A DNA stretch of 26,958 nucleotides, taken from positions 1 to 26,958 of the IMG/VR virus record IMGVR_UViG_3300042346_000078, one strand, 5' to 3'. The notes below the pieces were generated by a model. That model made no database searches, was not told the DNA's origin, and saw only the letters and a list, made by a program, of their open reading frames with translations. Below are positions 1-7,824 of this stretch, piece by piece; position 1 is the first letter of the stretch; every line of letters starts with the position of its first letter. The translations under genes and the position numbers were made by a program. This DNA comes from a virus.

Positions 1-2
1 AT

Positions 3-575
3 AGTTTCGCAACATATCAATCGAATCTATCTACACAAGCAGCTTCATTCACAACGGCATCGGCTATTCATTTTCTTGCTACCCAAGGAACCATCGGTGC
101 AGGCTCGACTGTAACAAACCAGTATGGCTTTTCCGCTGAGACTACTTTAACCGGAGCCACCAACAACTATGGTTTCTATGGCAATATAGCTTCCGGCTCA
201 GGTCGCTACAACTTCTACGCTGCGGGTACTGCTGATAATTACTTTGAAGGTAATATAAAAACCAACGGGACATTAGCTGGCGGCTATTCGGCGCTCTCGG
301 CTGGCACTACCGCCATGGGGCTTGCTAGTGACAAAGTAGTAAAGGTCACACCAAACGCCACAGCGACGTTCACTACGACGGTGGCTCCAGCAGGTGCTAC
401 GGCATCTATAATTATTGTAACAAGTGGTACAACTTCGTACACTATAACCTTTGGTACGGGATTCCTGACAACGGGTACGCTGGCTACTGGTACGGTTACA
501 GCTAAAACCTTCGTGGTCAATTTTGTATCGGATGGTACAACTATGATCGAAACTTCACGCACTGTTGCGATGTAA
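3..575 (+). CDS. Tail fibre / virion surface protein, C-terminal part (5' end outside window)
   Basis: The reading frame is open from the left edge to a TAA at 573-575, so only the last 190 codons are present. The visible protein is rich in Thr, Ala, Gly, Ser and Asn with many aromatic residues in short beta-like runs (for example [20 protein letters not shown]). This composition is usual for phage fibres and appendages. The end [17 protein letters not shown] resembles a C-terminal motif I associate with phage tail or fibre proteins. It is followed by two small genes and the lysis pair on the same strand. No catalytic motif is visible. A fibre or other receptor-contacting structural protein is the best reading; the exact role is inferred. 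Confidence 0.65.
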   Translation, partial: SFATYQSNLSTQAASFTTASAIHFLATQGTIGAGSTVTNQYGFSAETTLTGATNNYGFYGNIASGSGRYNFYAAGTADNYFEGNIKTNGTLAGGYSALSAGTTAMGLASDKVVKVTPNATATFTTTVAPAGATASIIIVTSGTTSYTITFGTGFLTTGTLATGTVTAKTFVVNFVSDGTTMIETSRTVAM

Positions 576-593
576 TCTAAGAGGAAAACACAA

Positions 594-941
594 ATGGCAA
601 TTTCAATCGAATGGATCATTACCCGTCTGGAAGTAGTAAACAAAGACGGCCTTAACAATGTCGCTATTCAGGCATGTTTCGATGTCAAAGGGTCAGACGG
701 AGACCTACAGGGCTTTACGCAGAGTGATGTGTCTTTTGGTAGCCCCGATCCGGCTAAGTTTACTCCCATTGAACAGGTAACTAAGGAGCAGGCAGTTGCG
801 TGGACAAAAGCGGCTCTGGGTGGTAGAGTAAAGGAGTTCGAGGATCGCGTTATCGAGCAAATTGAAAGACAGCGCACCCCGCAACCGCAAGCAATCGTCC
901 TACCGTGGATGCCAACCAACGAACCTGAAAAGGCCGCATAA
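594..941 (+). CDS. Small phage protein of unknown function (115 aa)
   Basis: A 115-codon gene with ATG 8-10 bases after an AGAGG ribosome binding site. The protein begins MAISIEWIITRLEVV and looks like a small soluble alpha/beta protein. Residues 62-88 form a likely helix (EQVTKEQAVAWTKAALGG, then a charged run), and the C-terminus is Pro/Gln-rich. I do not recognise a named family. Its stop codon overlaps the next start (TAATG), so the two are probably translationally coupled. Lying between a fibre gene and the lysis genes, it may be a minor virion or fibre-assembly protein, but nothing in the sequence proves this. Confidence 0.7.
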   Translation: MAISIEWIITRLEVVNKDGLNNVAIQACFDVKGSDGDLQGFTQSDVSFGSPDPAKFTPIEQVTKEQAVAWTKAALGGRVKEFEDRVIEQIERQRTPQPQAIVLPWMPTNEPEKAA

Positions 942-1096
942 TGAAAGAAATCTCTTTGTTCCTTACTGTCGATGAAGTCAACGCTATTCTGGCTGTGCTG
1001 GGTGATCTACCCACTAAGTCAGGTGCATTCCCTCTGGTCATTAAGATCAAGGAACAGGCTGAAGAGCAAGTAAAGTCTGACGAAACCGAAGAGTAA
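941..1096 (+). CDS. Very small phage protein of unknown function (51 aa)
   Basis: The ATG at 941 overlaps the previous TAA, and the frame runs to TAA at 1094-1096. The product starts MKEISLFLTVDEVNAILAVL and ends with a strongly acidic/charged tail (EQAEEQVKSDETEE). It is probably one beta strand plus one or two helices. It has the compact layout of small phage accessory proteins found beside fibre and lysis genes. Support is the coupled start, sensible codon use and the close spacing (10 bases) to the strong ribosome binding site of the endolysin. Function unknown. Confidence 0.65.
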   Translation: MKEISLFLTVDEVNAILAVLGDLPTKSGAFPLVIKIKEQAEEQVKSDETEE

Positions 1097-1106
1097 GGAG
1101 TACGAG

Positions 1107-1478
1107 ATGGCCTTTGGCTTAAGTTCTAAATCCTTAAAACGCCTAGAAGGGGTACACCCTGACTTGGTAAAAGTCGTCAAACGCGCTATTGAGATCACAC
1201 CTATTGATTTCGTAGTGATTGAAGGCTTACGGACAAAAGAACGCCAGCAGTATCTGGTCGCCAAAGGCGCATCTAAAACCATGAATTCCTACCATCTTAC
1301 AGGCCATGCAGTAGACATAGCGCCCCTCGTAGATGGGCAGGCAAGTTGGGATTGGAAGTATTACTACCCGCTGGCTGAAGCTATGAAACAAGCCGCTAAA
1401 GAGTTGGATGTAGACATTACATGGGGTGGCGATTGGGTGCATTTTAAGGACGGCCCTCATTTCCAAACCAAACGATGA
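1107..1478 (+). CDS. Endolysin: M15-family L-alanyl-D-glutamate peptidase (VanY/T5 endolysin-like)
   Basis: This zinc peptidase should cut the peptide stem of peptidoglycan at the end of infection. The 123-residue protein is a complete single M15 domain. It has the conserved GLRTKERQ segment (40-47), SYHLTGHAVD (61-70) with zinc ligands H63 and D70, and DGPH (115-118) with catalytic-type D115 and third ligand H118. The spacing H-x6-D and D-x2-H matches the T5 endolysin pattern. There is no signal peptide, so it should need a holin, and the next gene encodes a candidate. The start is preceded by a strong AAGGAG. The stop overlaps the next ATG as ATGA. Confidence 0.93.
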   Translation: MAFGLSSKSLKRLEGVHPDLVKVVKRAIEITPIDFVVIEGLRTKERQQYLVAKGASKTMNSYHLTGHAVDIAPLVDGQASWDWKYYYPLAEAMKQAAKELDVDITWGGDWVHFKDGPHFQTKR

Positions 1479-1660
1479 AGCTAAAACCCCTAACAACTTG
1501 GCTGGCGGATAGACTACAGGAAAAATCCACATGGTATGCCATTATCGGCTTTCTATCAGCCCTGAATGTGCGCTTCAATCCTGAGCTTACCCAAAACGTC
1601 ATAGAGCTAGCGGTAGCCGCCGCGAGTTTAATAGCGTTCGTTACCAAAGAGAAGAAGTAA
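1475..1660 (+). CDS. Putative holin (61 aa, two hydrophobic segments)
   Basis: The gene overlaps the endolysin stop by 4 bases (ATGA) and has no clear ribosome binding site of its own, so it is probably translated by coupling. The product has an amphipathic N-terminus, a first hydrophobic stretch near residues 19-34 (TWYAIIGFLSALNVRF), a short polar turn with NPELTQN, a second hydrophobic stretch at 42-56 (VIELAVAAASLIAFV) and a Lys-rich tail (TKEKK). Size, two membrane spans, charged tail and position next to an endolysin all fit a small class II-type holin. The call rests on topology and context, since holins have no catalytic motif. Confidence 0.7.
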   Translation: MKLKPLTTWLADRLQEKSTWYAIIGFLSALNVRFNPELTQNVIELAVAAASLIAFVTKEKK

Positions 1661-1661
1661 G

Positions 1662-2129
1662 ATGCCCAGTACCTATTCCCCCAATTTGCGTTTAGAGCTT
1701 ATCGGCTCTGGTGAACAACAGAATGTCTGGGGTAACACGACTAACAATAATCTTGGCACTCTGCTAGAGAATTCTATTGCTGGTCTCGTAACGCTGTCAG
1801 CTATGACTGACGCTAACTATACTCTTATCGCTCTGGACGGCGCAAACGACCAAGCCCGATCCATGATGCTATGGATACCGAGTACAGTAACGCTCACTGC
1901 GCCCAGAAATTTGATAGCTCCGGCTGTCCCTAAGATGTATATTATCGCCAATGACAGCGCTGGCGGTTTTGCAGTAGGTATCTATAACGGTATGGGGCTA
2001 GGGGTCTATGTACCTAACGGCACTACTCGCATTGTTTTTAGCGATGGGGTAAATTTCTATTATGCGGGGTCAACCGCGCTTGAGGTCAAGACTCACGCCG
2101 GAACTTTTGTAGAAGTTGATCTTAATTAG
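1662..2129 (+). CDS. Tail fibre-like structural protein (155 aa)
   Basis: The protein begins MPSTYSPNLRLELIGSGEQQ and continues VWGNTTNNNLGTLLENSIAG. I recognise this stretch from the N-termini of many podovirus and prophage fibre proteins, where it precedes a beta-rich region. The rest is predicted beta-rich (MYIIANDSAGGFAVGIYNG, then GTTRIVFSDGVNFYYAG), resembling the head of a trimeric fibre or a fibre adaptor. It has no long repetitive shaft, so it may be an adaptor, an appendage base or a short spike partner for the larger fibre encoded at the left edge. The start follows GAAGAAG and lies one base after the holin stop. Confidence 0.65.
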   Translation: MPSTYSPNLRLELIGSGEQQNVWGNTTNNNLGTLLENSIAGLVTLSAMTDANYTLIALDGANDQARSMMLWIPSTVTLTAPRNLIAPAVPKMYIIANDSAGGFAVGIYNGMGLGVYVPNGTTRIVFSDGVNFYYAGSTALEVKTHAGTFVEVDLN

Positions 2130-2140
2130 AGGTCATAGCA

Positions 2141-4495
2141 ATGCCCTTGCAAGCACTTCAGTTCAGGCCCGGAGTCAGCCGAGAATCTACTAGCTATTCA
2201 AATGAAGGGGCATATTTCTCTTGCGATAAAATCCGTTTCCGTTCTGGCTTCCCTGAAAAAATAGGCGGTTGGACACAACAAGGCGTGGCTTTTGATGGCG
2301 CATGCCGTCATACGACTGAATGGGTCTCGTTGTCTAATTTCTTGCTCTTAGGCGTCGGCACCAACCAAAAATACTATATATTCAGCGGCGGTGTTTACTA
2401 CAACATAACGCCTATTCGTCTGACCTCTTCGTTAAGCGCGAACCCTTTCTTACCCATCTATTCAACATTATCTGCGGGCATCTCAGCAAGCGACACCATT
2501 ATCCCAGTCACTAGCGGTACATCATTTACACGAGTAACACCTTACGTCATACGAATCGACGGTGAAGAAATCTATGTACCCAATGCGAGTGGTAACAATC
2601 TATACAATTGTGTCCGAGGATACAACGGAACAACCGCCGCGACGCATGCTATTAGCACTACAGTCGCTAGCCCTTGGTTGGTCGTGTACAGCCCTGCAAA
2701 TGGCGCGGAGATTGGAGATTGGGTAACTTTTAGTGGGGCGACAGCTTTCGCTCCATATACCACCGCCCAGCTTAACAACGAGTACCGTATTGGCGCTGTT
2801 GAAACCGACTACATAGCCTTTGATCTAGGCGCGCTTAATACCTCTGCTACAGCAGGAGGTGGCAGTTCTGTTGTTGCCGCGTATCAGATTCATGCGGGCG
2901 CCGCGTACTCTATTCTCGGCGCGGGTTGGGGTGCTGGCCCTTGGCAAGCGCTCGCTTATGGTACGGCATTTACCACGTTATCTACTACTATCAATAGTAG
3001 CACTACAACGCTTACTGTTGCTAGTACGGCATCGTTTTCGGCAAGCGGCTATCTTATGGTGGACTCGGAATTGATGGCCTATACACTGGCGTCATCGACT
3101 TCACTCACTGTTGTACGGAGTTCTACAAACGCCAAGGGCCATATGGCAGGTGCTTCCATATATGATGTTGTGTACACCGCTACAGGTAGAGCATGGAACA
3201 CCGCATATACCTCATCGCTGGCATCCGCCTATGTGCGCCTTTGGAGCGGTGACACCTTTGGGCAAAATCTGGTTTACAACTACCGCAACGGCCCTATCTA
3301 TTACTGGGATGCCTCGACTAACTTAAACTCTGTAGGGGTTGTAACAGCGCCGGGTATTGACATATTGGACATCGCGGGCGCCGACGGCTATGCGCCTACC
3401 ATAGCCATAAAATCTCTAGTAACGGATGAGCGATACATCATAGCGCTTGGATCGCCTGACACTGCTATACCGGGTAACACAGTACAAGACCCTCTAATGG
3501 TAAGTTGGTGCAGCCAAGAGCGGCCTGATATATGGAACCCTGCTGATGTAACCAATACCGCTGGTAATCAACGCTTAACTTACGGCAGCAAAATAGTCAC
3601 TGCTGAGAAAACACGGCAAGAAACACTGATCTGGACTGACTCTGCGCTGTATTCCATGCGCTATCTGGGGCCGCCGTTCACCTTCGGGTTCAACGTAATG
3701 TCCAGTTCGGTTACTATCGCGTCCATGAATGCTGCGGCTACTGCTAATGGCGTTACGTACTGGATGGGGTTGGATAAATTCTATGTGTATACAGGACAGG
3801 TGGATACACTACCCTGCTCGCTACGGCAGTACATTTTTGAGGACATCAACAATAACCAGCTAGATCAAGTCTATGCGGGTACTAACGAGCGCTATAACGA
3901 AGTCTGGTGGTGTTACCCTTCGGCTGAGGCTGTCAATAATGATCGCTACGTCATCTACAACTACCTAGAAAAACTGTGGTACTACGGTACTATGGATCGC
4001 ACATCTTGGTATGACTCACACATACGGACATACCCAGTCACTACGTCCTATAACATCACTACGGAAAAAGGGCAGTTGTACTACCAAGAGTACGGCGCCG
4101 ACGATGGCTCTACTAACCCGCCTAGTCCAGTTAACGCCTATATTGAGAGCGCAGATTTTGATCTTGGCGAGGGCGGTAATCAGTTTTCGTTTGTAAAGCG
4201 CATCATCCCTGACGTAGATTTTATCGGGTCAAACACTAACACACCTTCTGTAACTATGACGTTGCAGGCGCGAAATTTTCCGGGTGTCGGTGTCATTACA
4301 GACCCTATGCAGATAGCCAATGCGGGCGTATCAGGAACGAAAGTTTCTACACAGATATATAACTACACTACTCAATCATGGATCAGGCTGCGCGGCAGAC
4401 AAGTTATATTCCGTGTAGAGAGCAACCAGCTTGGCGTTCAATGGCAGTTAGGTACACCCAGACTTGAGATTCAAGCTGATGGTAAGAGGGGCTAA
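2141..4495 (+). CDS. Large tail structural protein (784 aa), possible tail hub / DNA-stabilisation type
   Basis: A long beta-rich protein beginning MPLQALQFRPGVSRESTSYS, then CDKIRFRSGFPEKIGGW. I associate this N-terminus with a widespread tail protein of uncultured marine and freshwater podoviruses. Later segments (ALYSMRYLGPPFTFGF, YNEVWWCYPS, YVIYNYLEKLWYYG) look like blades of a propeller-like fold, as in P22 gp10-type stabilisation proteins; that comparison is inference. Two related inserts occur near residues 116-172 and 280-342, each with the pattern T-x-V...G/D-x-E-x-Y...VRG/S...H (RGYNGTTAATH in the first). The start follows GAGGT. The stop overlaps the next ATG (TAATG). No enzyme motif is seen. 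Confidence 0.7.
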   Translation: MPLQALQFRPGVSRESTSYSNEGAYFSCDKIRFRSGFPEKIGGWTQQGVAFDGACRHTTEWVSLSNFLLLGVGTNQKYYIFSGGVYYNITPIRLTSSLSANPFLPIYSTLSAGISASDTIIPVTSGTSFTRVTPYVIRIDGEEIYVPNASGNNLYNCVRGYNGTTAATHAISTTVASPWLVVYSPANGAEIGDWVTFSGATAFAPYTTAQLNNEYRIGAVETDYIAFDLGALNTSATAGGGSSVVAAYQIHAGAAYSILGAGWGAGPWQALAYGTAFTTLSTTINSSTTTLTVASTASFSASGYLMVDSELMAYTLASSTSLTVVRSSTNAKGHMAGASIYDVVYTATGRAWNTAYTSSLASAYVRLWSGDTFGQNLVYNYRNGPIYYWDASTNLNSVGVVTAPGIDILDIAGADGYAPTIAIKSLVTDERYIIALGSPDTAIPGNTVQDPLMVSWCSQERPDIWNPADVTNTAGNQRLTYGSKIVTAEKTRQETLIWTDSALYSMRYLGPPFTFGFNVMSSSVTIASMNAAATANGVTYWMGLDKFYVYTGQVDTLPCSLRQYIFEDINNNQLDQVYAGTNERYNEVWWCYPSAEAVNNDRYVIYNYLEKLWYYGTMDRTSWYDSHIRTYPVTTSYNITTEKGQLYYQEYGADDGSTNPPSPVNAYIESADFDLGEGGNQFSFVKRIIPDVDFIGSNTNTPSVTMTLQARNFPGVGVITDPMQIANAGVSGTKVSTQIYNYTTQSWIRLRGRQVIFRVESNQLGVQWQLGTPRLEIQADGKRG

Positions 4496-4803
4496 TGGCT
4501 AACAAAAACAATGTACCTTCTCCGGTACTCCCTGTACCGCCGCTTGAGTACGATGTTCGGTATATGAACACGCTTGTTCGTGTGTTGACCTATTACATAC
4601 AGCAGCAGGATAACCCCGGTATTGTTCGTGGCGTATCTGTTGAGTTAGCTAACAACATAGCACCTAATCCTGATGTAGTGATTGACACGCTCGCATATAA
4701 CTCAAACGTCGTGAAAATCACGATTTCAGCGCTGCCAACCAGCGCTACAGGACTTGATCCCGGCCAGATTTGGAATGACTCAGGCACTTTGAAAATAGTC
4801 TAG
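4495..4803 (+). CDS. Small virion-associated protein (102 aa), function unknown
   Basis: Translationally coupled to the large tail gene through a TAATG overlap. The N-terminus is Pro-rich (SPVLPVPPLEYD), followed by a helix with Tyr/Gln (RVLTYYIQQQD). The C-terminus is beta-like and ends GLDPGQIWNDSGTLKIV. That ending resembles the closing motif of small phage tail proteins, where a G-x-IWND-x-GTLKIV strand finishes a beta sandwich. A minor tail or fibre-attachment role is likely from position and ending, but unproven. Confidence 0.6.
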   Translation: MANKNNVPSPVLPVPPLEYDVRYMNTLVRVLTYYIQQQDNPGIVRGVSVELANNIAPNPDVVIDTLAYNSNVVKITISALPTSATGLDPGQIWNDSGTLKIV

Positions 4804-4811
4804 GAACATAC

Positions 4812-6116
4812 ATGGCATATCATCGCACCGCACAAGGTTTAGCTGCTCTCGGACGCAATGGCGATTCGATGCTCATGCACGTTAACCCTAAAGAAATAGA
4901 AGGGCTTAGTGCTATTTTAGGCGCACCTACAGTTAACCCGAAAACAGGACTTCCAGAAGCATTCAACTGGACACAAGCATTAGCGGGTCTCGCTATCGGC
5001 ACAACTTCTCTGGGTGCTGGAGCTTCTATTGGTGGTGTTACTGAAGACGCTATCAAATCCACTATGGGCGCAGATACCTTCATGGGGGTTGATCCTGAAA
5101 CTTGGGCGAGCCTTGCAGGGACTGCTGCATCTATTGGTAGTGGCGCAGCGCTAGGCGCGGGGATTGGGGGTATTTCTGGCGGTGGCCCCGGTGCGCTAGG
5201 TGGAGCGATACAAGGTGCTGGTACAGGGTTGCTAGGCGGGATGGAATCGGAGAACATTCTAGGCCCACAGACCGCTACACAAGACTCAGATTACTTAGGC
5301 CGCATAGGGGAGAACTTTGGCCGGTACGGTAAAACCCTTACCTCGATGAAAGGGCTTAAGCGCCTAAAAGAGTACGCCTCTCCTGTTTTCGCAATGGGTA
5401 TGGCGGGACAAGGTGTCGAAGCGGCGGTTAATCAACTCCACGCTGATAATATAATCTTCAAGCAAATGCAGGCCGAAGAAGCCGAACGTCAAAGGCTAAA
5501 GGAAGAAGAGCAAGCGCGGATCAATGCGTCTATCAGAGGTATGGCAGACGGAGGCCCAGTCTCTTTTGGCACTGAAATGTATGGTGTACCAATAACCTCA
5601 CGCATACCTGAGCGATACATGGAGGAATTGAAGCGAGCGGGGGGTATCACTGGTGTAATGCACCAAGTAAATAAGGATACTGCCGCTGGCCCGCAGGGCA
5701 TTATGCGCGGCATCATGGGTAAAGCAGGTGGTGGTCTTATCAACACACAGCCTATTGACCCGCAAGACTTTCACCCAATGTCAGAGATACTTGCCGCACA
5801 ACCTTACCCCGCAGCGACACCTCAAAAACATGAAGTAGTACAAGGTTACGGGGAAGGCGGGTTCTTAGATGGCCCCGGCGATGGAATGTCTGATGATCTT
5901 GATGCCAACATTGACGGAAAAGAGCCTGTTAAATTGGCCGATGGTGAGTACGTAGTCCCTAAAGACATTGTGGATATGCTGGGGGTAGATAAGCTCGATC
6001 AGCTATTGAAGTCTGTCAGAGTCGCAGCACACGGCAAAGAAGATCAGATCAAACAGGATGCTGGTAAACTCGCCGCAGAAAGAATGATAGACAGAGCGAT
6101 GAGGCGGCAGGCATGA
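4812..6116 (+). CDS. Gly-rich internal virion/ejection-type protein with GG-motif C-terminus (434 aa)
   Basis: Residues 55-150 are a glycine/alanine-rich, weakly hydrophobic stretch (LGAGIGGISGGGPGALGG), suggestive of membrane insertion or tight helix packing. A charged coiled segment follows near 215-245 (EEAERQRLKEEEQARI). The C-terminal half carries repeated Gly pairs after small or acidic residues (MADGGPVSFG, KAGGGLINTQ, GEGGFLDGPGDG). It then has KLADGEYVVPKDIVDMLG, an element also found near the end of the protein at 6547-7380. These proteins are common in podovirus virion clusters and are usually unnamed. Ejection with the DNA is inferred from composition and neighbours. The start follows AGGA; the stop overlaps the cupin gene start (ATGA). 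Confidence 0.6.
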   Translation: MAYHRTAQGLAALGRNGDSMLMHVNPKEIEGLSAILGAPTVNPKTGLPEAFNWTQALAGLAIGTTSLGAGASIGGVTEDAIKSTMGADTFMGVDPETWASLAGTAASIGSGAALGAGIGGISGGGPGALGGAIQGAGTGLLGGMESENILGPQTATQDSDYLGRIGENFGRYGKTLTSMKGLKRLKEYASPVFAMGMAGQGVEAAVNQLHADNIIFKQMQAEEAERQRLKEEEQARINASIRGMADGGPVSFGTEMYGVPITSRIPERYMEELKRAGGITGVMHQVNKDTAAGPQGIMRGIMGKAGGGLINTQPIDPQDFHPMSEILAAQPYPAATPQKHEVVQGYGEGGFLDGPGDGMSDDLDANIDGKEPVKLADGEYVVPKDIVDMLGVDKLDQLLKSVRVAAHGKEDQIKQDAGKLAAERMIDRAMRRQA

Positions 6117-6559
6117 GCGAAGTAACTGACGTTTTACCCACTATAGATGAATTTAGCGATGCTATAAGAGAAGCGCTGGTTAGCGGGGAATTGGCCCCTG
6201 TGGAGACTCCCTTACAGCATTATCATACTTCAGAATTATATGGGCGCAGAATTGTAGTCCCTGCATTGTCTGTGTTCACAACCAAAGTGCATAAAACCGA
6301 TCATATCTCTATAGCGCTTAGAGGCCATATCACAATCATGGATGGTAAGGGCAACAAGATAATTGAAGTTAAAGCCCCTGATGTTTTTGTGACTCCCGCC
6401 GGTACGCAGCGTGTCGTCTATGTACATAAAGAAGTGGAGTTCATGACGGTTCACCCTTGCAAAGAGCAAGACCTAGAGGCCATAGAAAAGACGCTTACTT
6501 GCGATACTATGGCTGAGTACAACACGCTACAAATTGAGGCGCAACAATGTCCTTTATAG
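6113..6559 (+). CDS. Cupin-fold protein (148 aa) embedded in the virion gene cluster
   Basis: The core (about residues 34-116) has cupin features. PLQHYHTSELYGRRI leads into strands with H60 and H64 (KVHKTDHISIALRG), a turn GHITIMDGKGN, then VTPAGTQRVVYVH, matching cupin motif 2 (P95, G97), and a final strand ending at H114. H60, H64 and H114 could bind a metal, but the classic HxH...E set is not complete. The fold may therefore serve for structure or small-ligand binding. The gene overlaps both neighbours (4 bases and 13 bases), tying its translation to two Gly-rich virion proteins. Role unknown; a virion component or assembly helper is plausible. Confidence 0.75.
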   Translation: MSEVTDVLPTIDEFSDAIREALVSGELAPVETPLQHYHTSELYGRRIVVPALSVFTTKVHKTDHISIALRGHITIMDGKGNKIIEVKAPDVFVTPAGTQRVVYVHKEVEFMTVHPCKEQDLEAIEKTLTCDTMAEYNTLQIEAQQCPL

Positions 6560-7380
6560 TTGTTATTGGTGGTGCTATTGGAACTGCGGCAGCGGGCATG
6601 GGGCTTGGTGCTACGGCGGCGGGGATCGTCGGTACTATTGGTGGTATCGGTGTTGGCGCCGCTACAGGCGCAGGTTTAGGCGCAGCAGGTTCTGCCATAA
6701 TGGGCGGTGATCCCGCCGAAGGCGCTAAGTGGGGTGCTATTGGTGGCGGGGCTACTGCGGGTCTAGGTGCGTTAGGCGGTGCTTTTGGTGGCGCGGCTAC
6801 AGGCGGTGCTGGCGCTGCGGGTGCTGCTTCTCCTTCTTTATCTGCTATTCAAACCATAGCGCAAGGCGGTAACGCCGCCTCAGCTCTTTCCGCAACTCCC
6901 GGCGGCGTAATGGGCGCTGCTTCTGGCGTAGGTTCGGGGGCCGCAGGGACTGCTGGTTTGGCAGGGAGTGCTATGGGGTCAACTACTCCTTCTCTCCTTG
7001 GCGGTGTAAGTTCTGCGTTGATGGAGCAGGCGCCAGAAGTAGCCTTAAACACTGGTATGAACCTACTACAAGGGCCACCTGCGCCAGCGGGGAGTATGGT
7101 ACAAAATCAAAGCACCGTAACACCCTCTTTACTACAAGCGCAAAATGAGCGACTTATGCAAGAAGCGGAAGAGCGAAGAAAGAGAATGAGCGGGTTAAGT
7201 GTGGGTCTTGGTTACGCCGAAGGCGGTATTGCTACACTACATGCCCGTGGCGGTTCGATTCATCTGAAAGATGGGCAGTACATTATCCCTGCTGATGTAG
7301 TTAGCGCTTTGGGTAATGGGTCGTCTAAGGCAGGTGCTAGATACCTTACCGCATTATTTGAAGAACTCCGTGCCGCATGA
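6547..7380 (+). CDS. Gly/Ala-rich internal virion/ejection-type protein with GG-motif C-terminus (277 aa)
   Basis: The first ~95 residues are almost entirely Gly, Ala, Ile and Val in glycine-zipper-like runs (MSFIVVIGGAIGTAAAGMGL), as in membrane-active phage proteins. A charged helix (LMQEAEERRKRMSG) near 198-212 precedes the C-terminal element YAEGGIATLHARGGSIHLKD, then GQYIIPADVVSALGNGSS. That element parallels the end of the protein at 4812-6116, so the two are likely paralogous in this part. The start overlaps the cupin gene and has GAGG seven bases upstream. A pore-forming or ejection role during DNA entry is an inference from composition and position. Confidence 0.6.
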   Translation: MSFIVVIGGAIGTAAAGMGLGATAAGIVGTIGGIGVGAATGAGLGAAGSAIMGGDPAEGAKWGAIGGGATAGLGALGGAFGGAATGGAGAAGAASPSLSAIQTIAQGGNAASALSATPGGVMGAASGVGSGAAGTAGLAGSAMGSTTPSLLGGVSSALMEQAPEVALNTGMNLLQGPPAPAGSMVQNQSTVTPSLLQAQNERLMQEAEERRKRMSGLSVGLGYAEGGIATLHARGGSIHLKDGQYIIPADVVSALGNGSSKAGARYLTALFEELRAA

Positions 7381-7790
7381 CACTATCAATTCAACAGGTG
7401 CCAATAGAGTTTGTTAATCGTGTTTGGCCCTCAGCAGAAGAGTACATAAAGAATGCGTTTGATTTTGCTGCTGGTGACTACACTGTTGATGACGCTAGAG
7501 TATATGTCACTAGTGGTATGTGGTCTCTTATTGTTGCACTCGACGAGGAAGGTGTGGTTCATGGGGCTGCGGTGGTCACTTACTATAATCGCCCTCGCGC
7601 TCGTGTGGCCTATATCATGGGCCTTGGTGGACGATTAGTCACCAACAAAAACACATGTATGCAGTTATACGATATTTTTAGACGAAATGGCGCAGACAGC
7701 ATTGAAGCTGCGGCCCGTGACGAGGTGTTACCGCTCTGGAAGAAGTACGGTTTGACCAAAAAATATACTATAATTAGCACAACGATTTAG
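7377..7790 (+). CDS. GNAT-like protein (137 aa), possibly an internal virion protein related to T7 gp13
   Basis: The order of elements suggests a small acetyltransferase (GNAT) fold: a strand-rich middle (SGMWSLIVALDEEGVVHGAA), a basic strand/turn (YYNRPRARVAYIMGLGGRLV) and a C-terminal helix with IEAAARDEVLPLWKKYGLT. The last segment resembles the end of GNAT domains, where the chain reads 'x-L-Y-x-K-x-G-F'. The acetyl-CoA binding loop Q/R-x-x-G-x-G/A is not clear, so activity is doubtful. T7 gp13 and relatives are virion proteins said to be distantly GNAT-like, and this gene lies among ejection-type genes. ATGA overlap with the upstream gene; no strong ribosome binding site. Confidence 0.5.
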   Translation: MTLSIQQVPIEFVNRVWPSAEEYIKNAFDFAAGDYTVDDARVYVTSGMWSLIVALDEEGVVHGAAVVTYYNRPRARVAYIMGLGGRLVTNKNTCMQLYDIFRRNGADSIEAAARDEVLPLWKKYGLTKKYTIISTTI

Positions 7791-7810
7791 GGTGTAAACC
7801 CTTCTTATTT
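7789..7810 (+). terminator. Weak terminator-like hairpin before the 602-residue virion gene
   Basis: AGGGT-GTAA-ACCCT (5-bp stem, tetraloop, 7789-7802) followed by TCTTATTT, in the first real gap of the overlapping virion cluster. The stem is short, so at most it would partially stop or pause transcription. Confidence 0.25.
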
Positions 7811-7824
7811 ATGAGGATACGCAT

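Noticed and set aside
284-658. 124-codon minus-strand open frame at the left edge
   Set aside because: Lies opposite the fibre gene end and the start of the next gene; low-complexity Val/Ala product, no ribosome binding site, wrong strand for its surroundings.
4820-5257. 145-codon minus-strand open frame rich in Pro and Ala
   Set aside because: Antisense of a Gly/Ala-rich coding region, where stop codons are rare by composition.
7752-7774. TTGACC followed by a perfect TATAAT, possible plus-strand promoter
   Set aside because: Only 11 bases separate the two boxes, too few for sigma70, and no good -35 exists at 16-18 bases.
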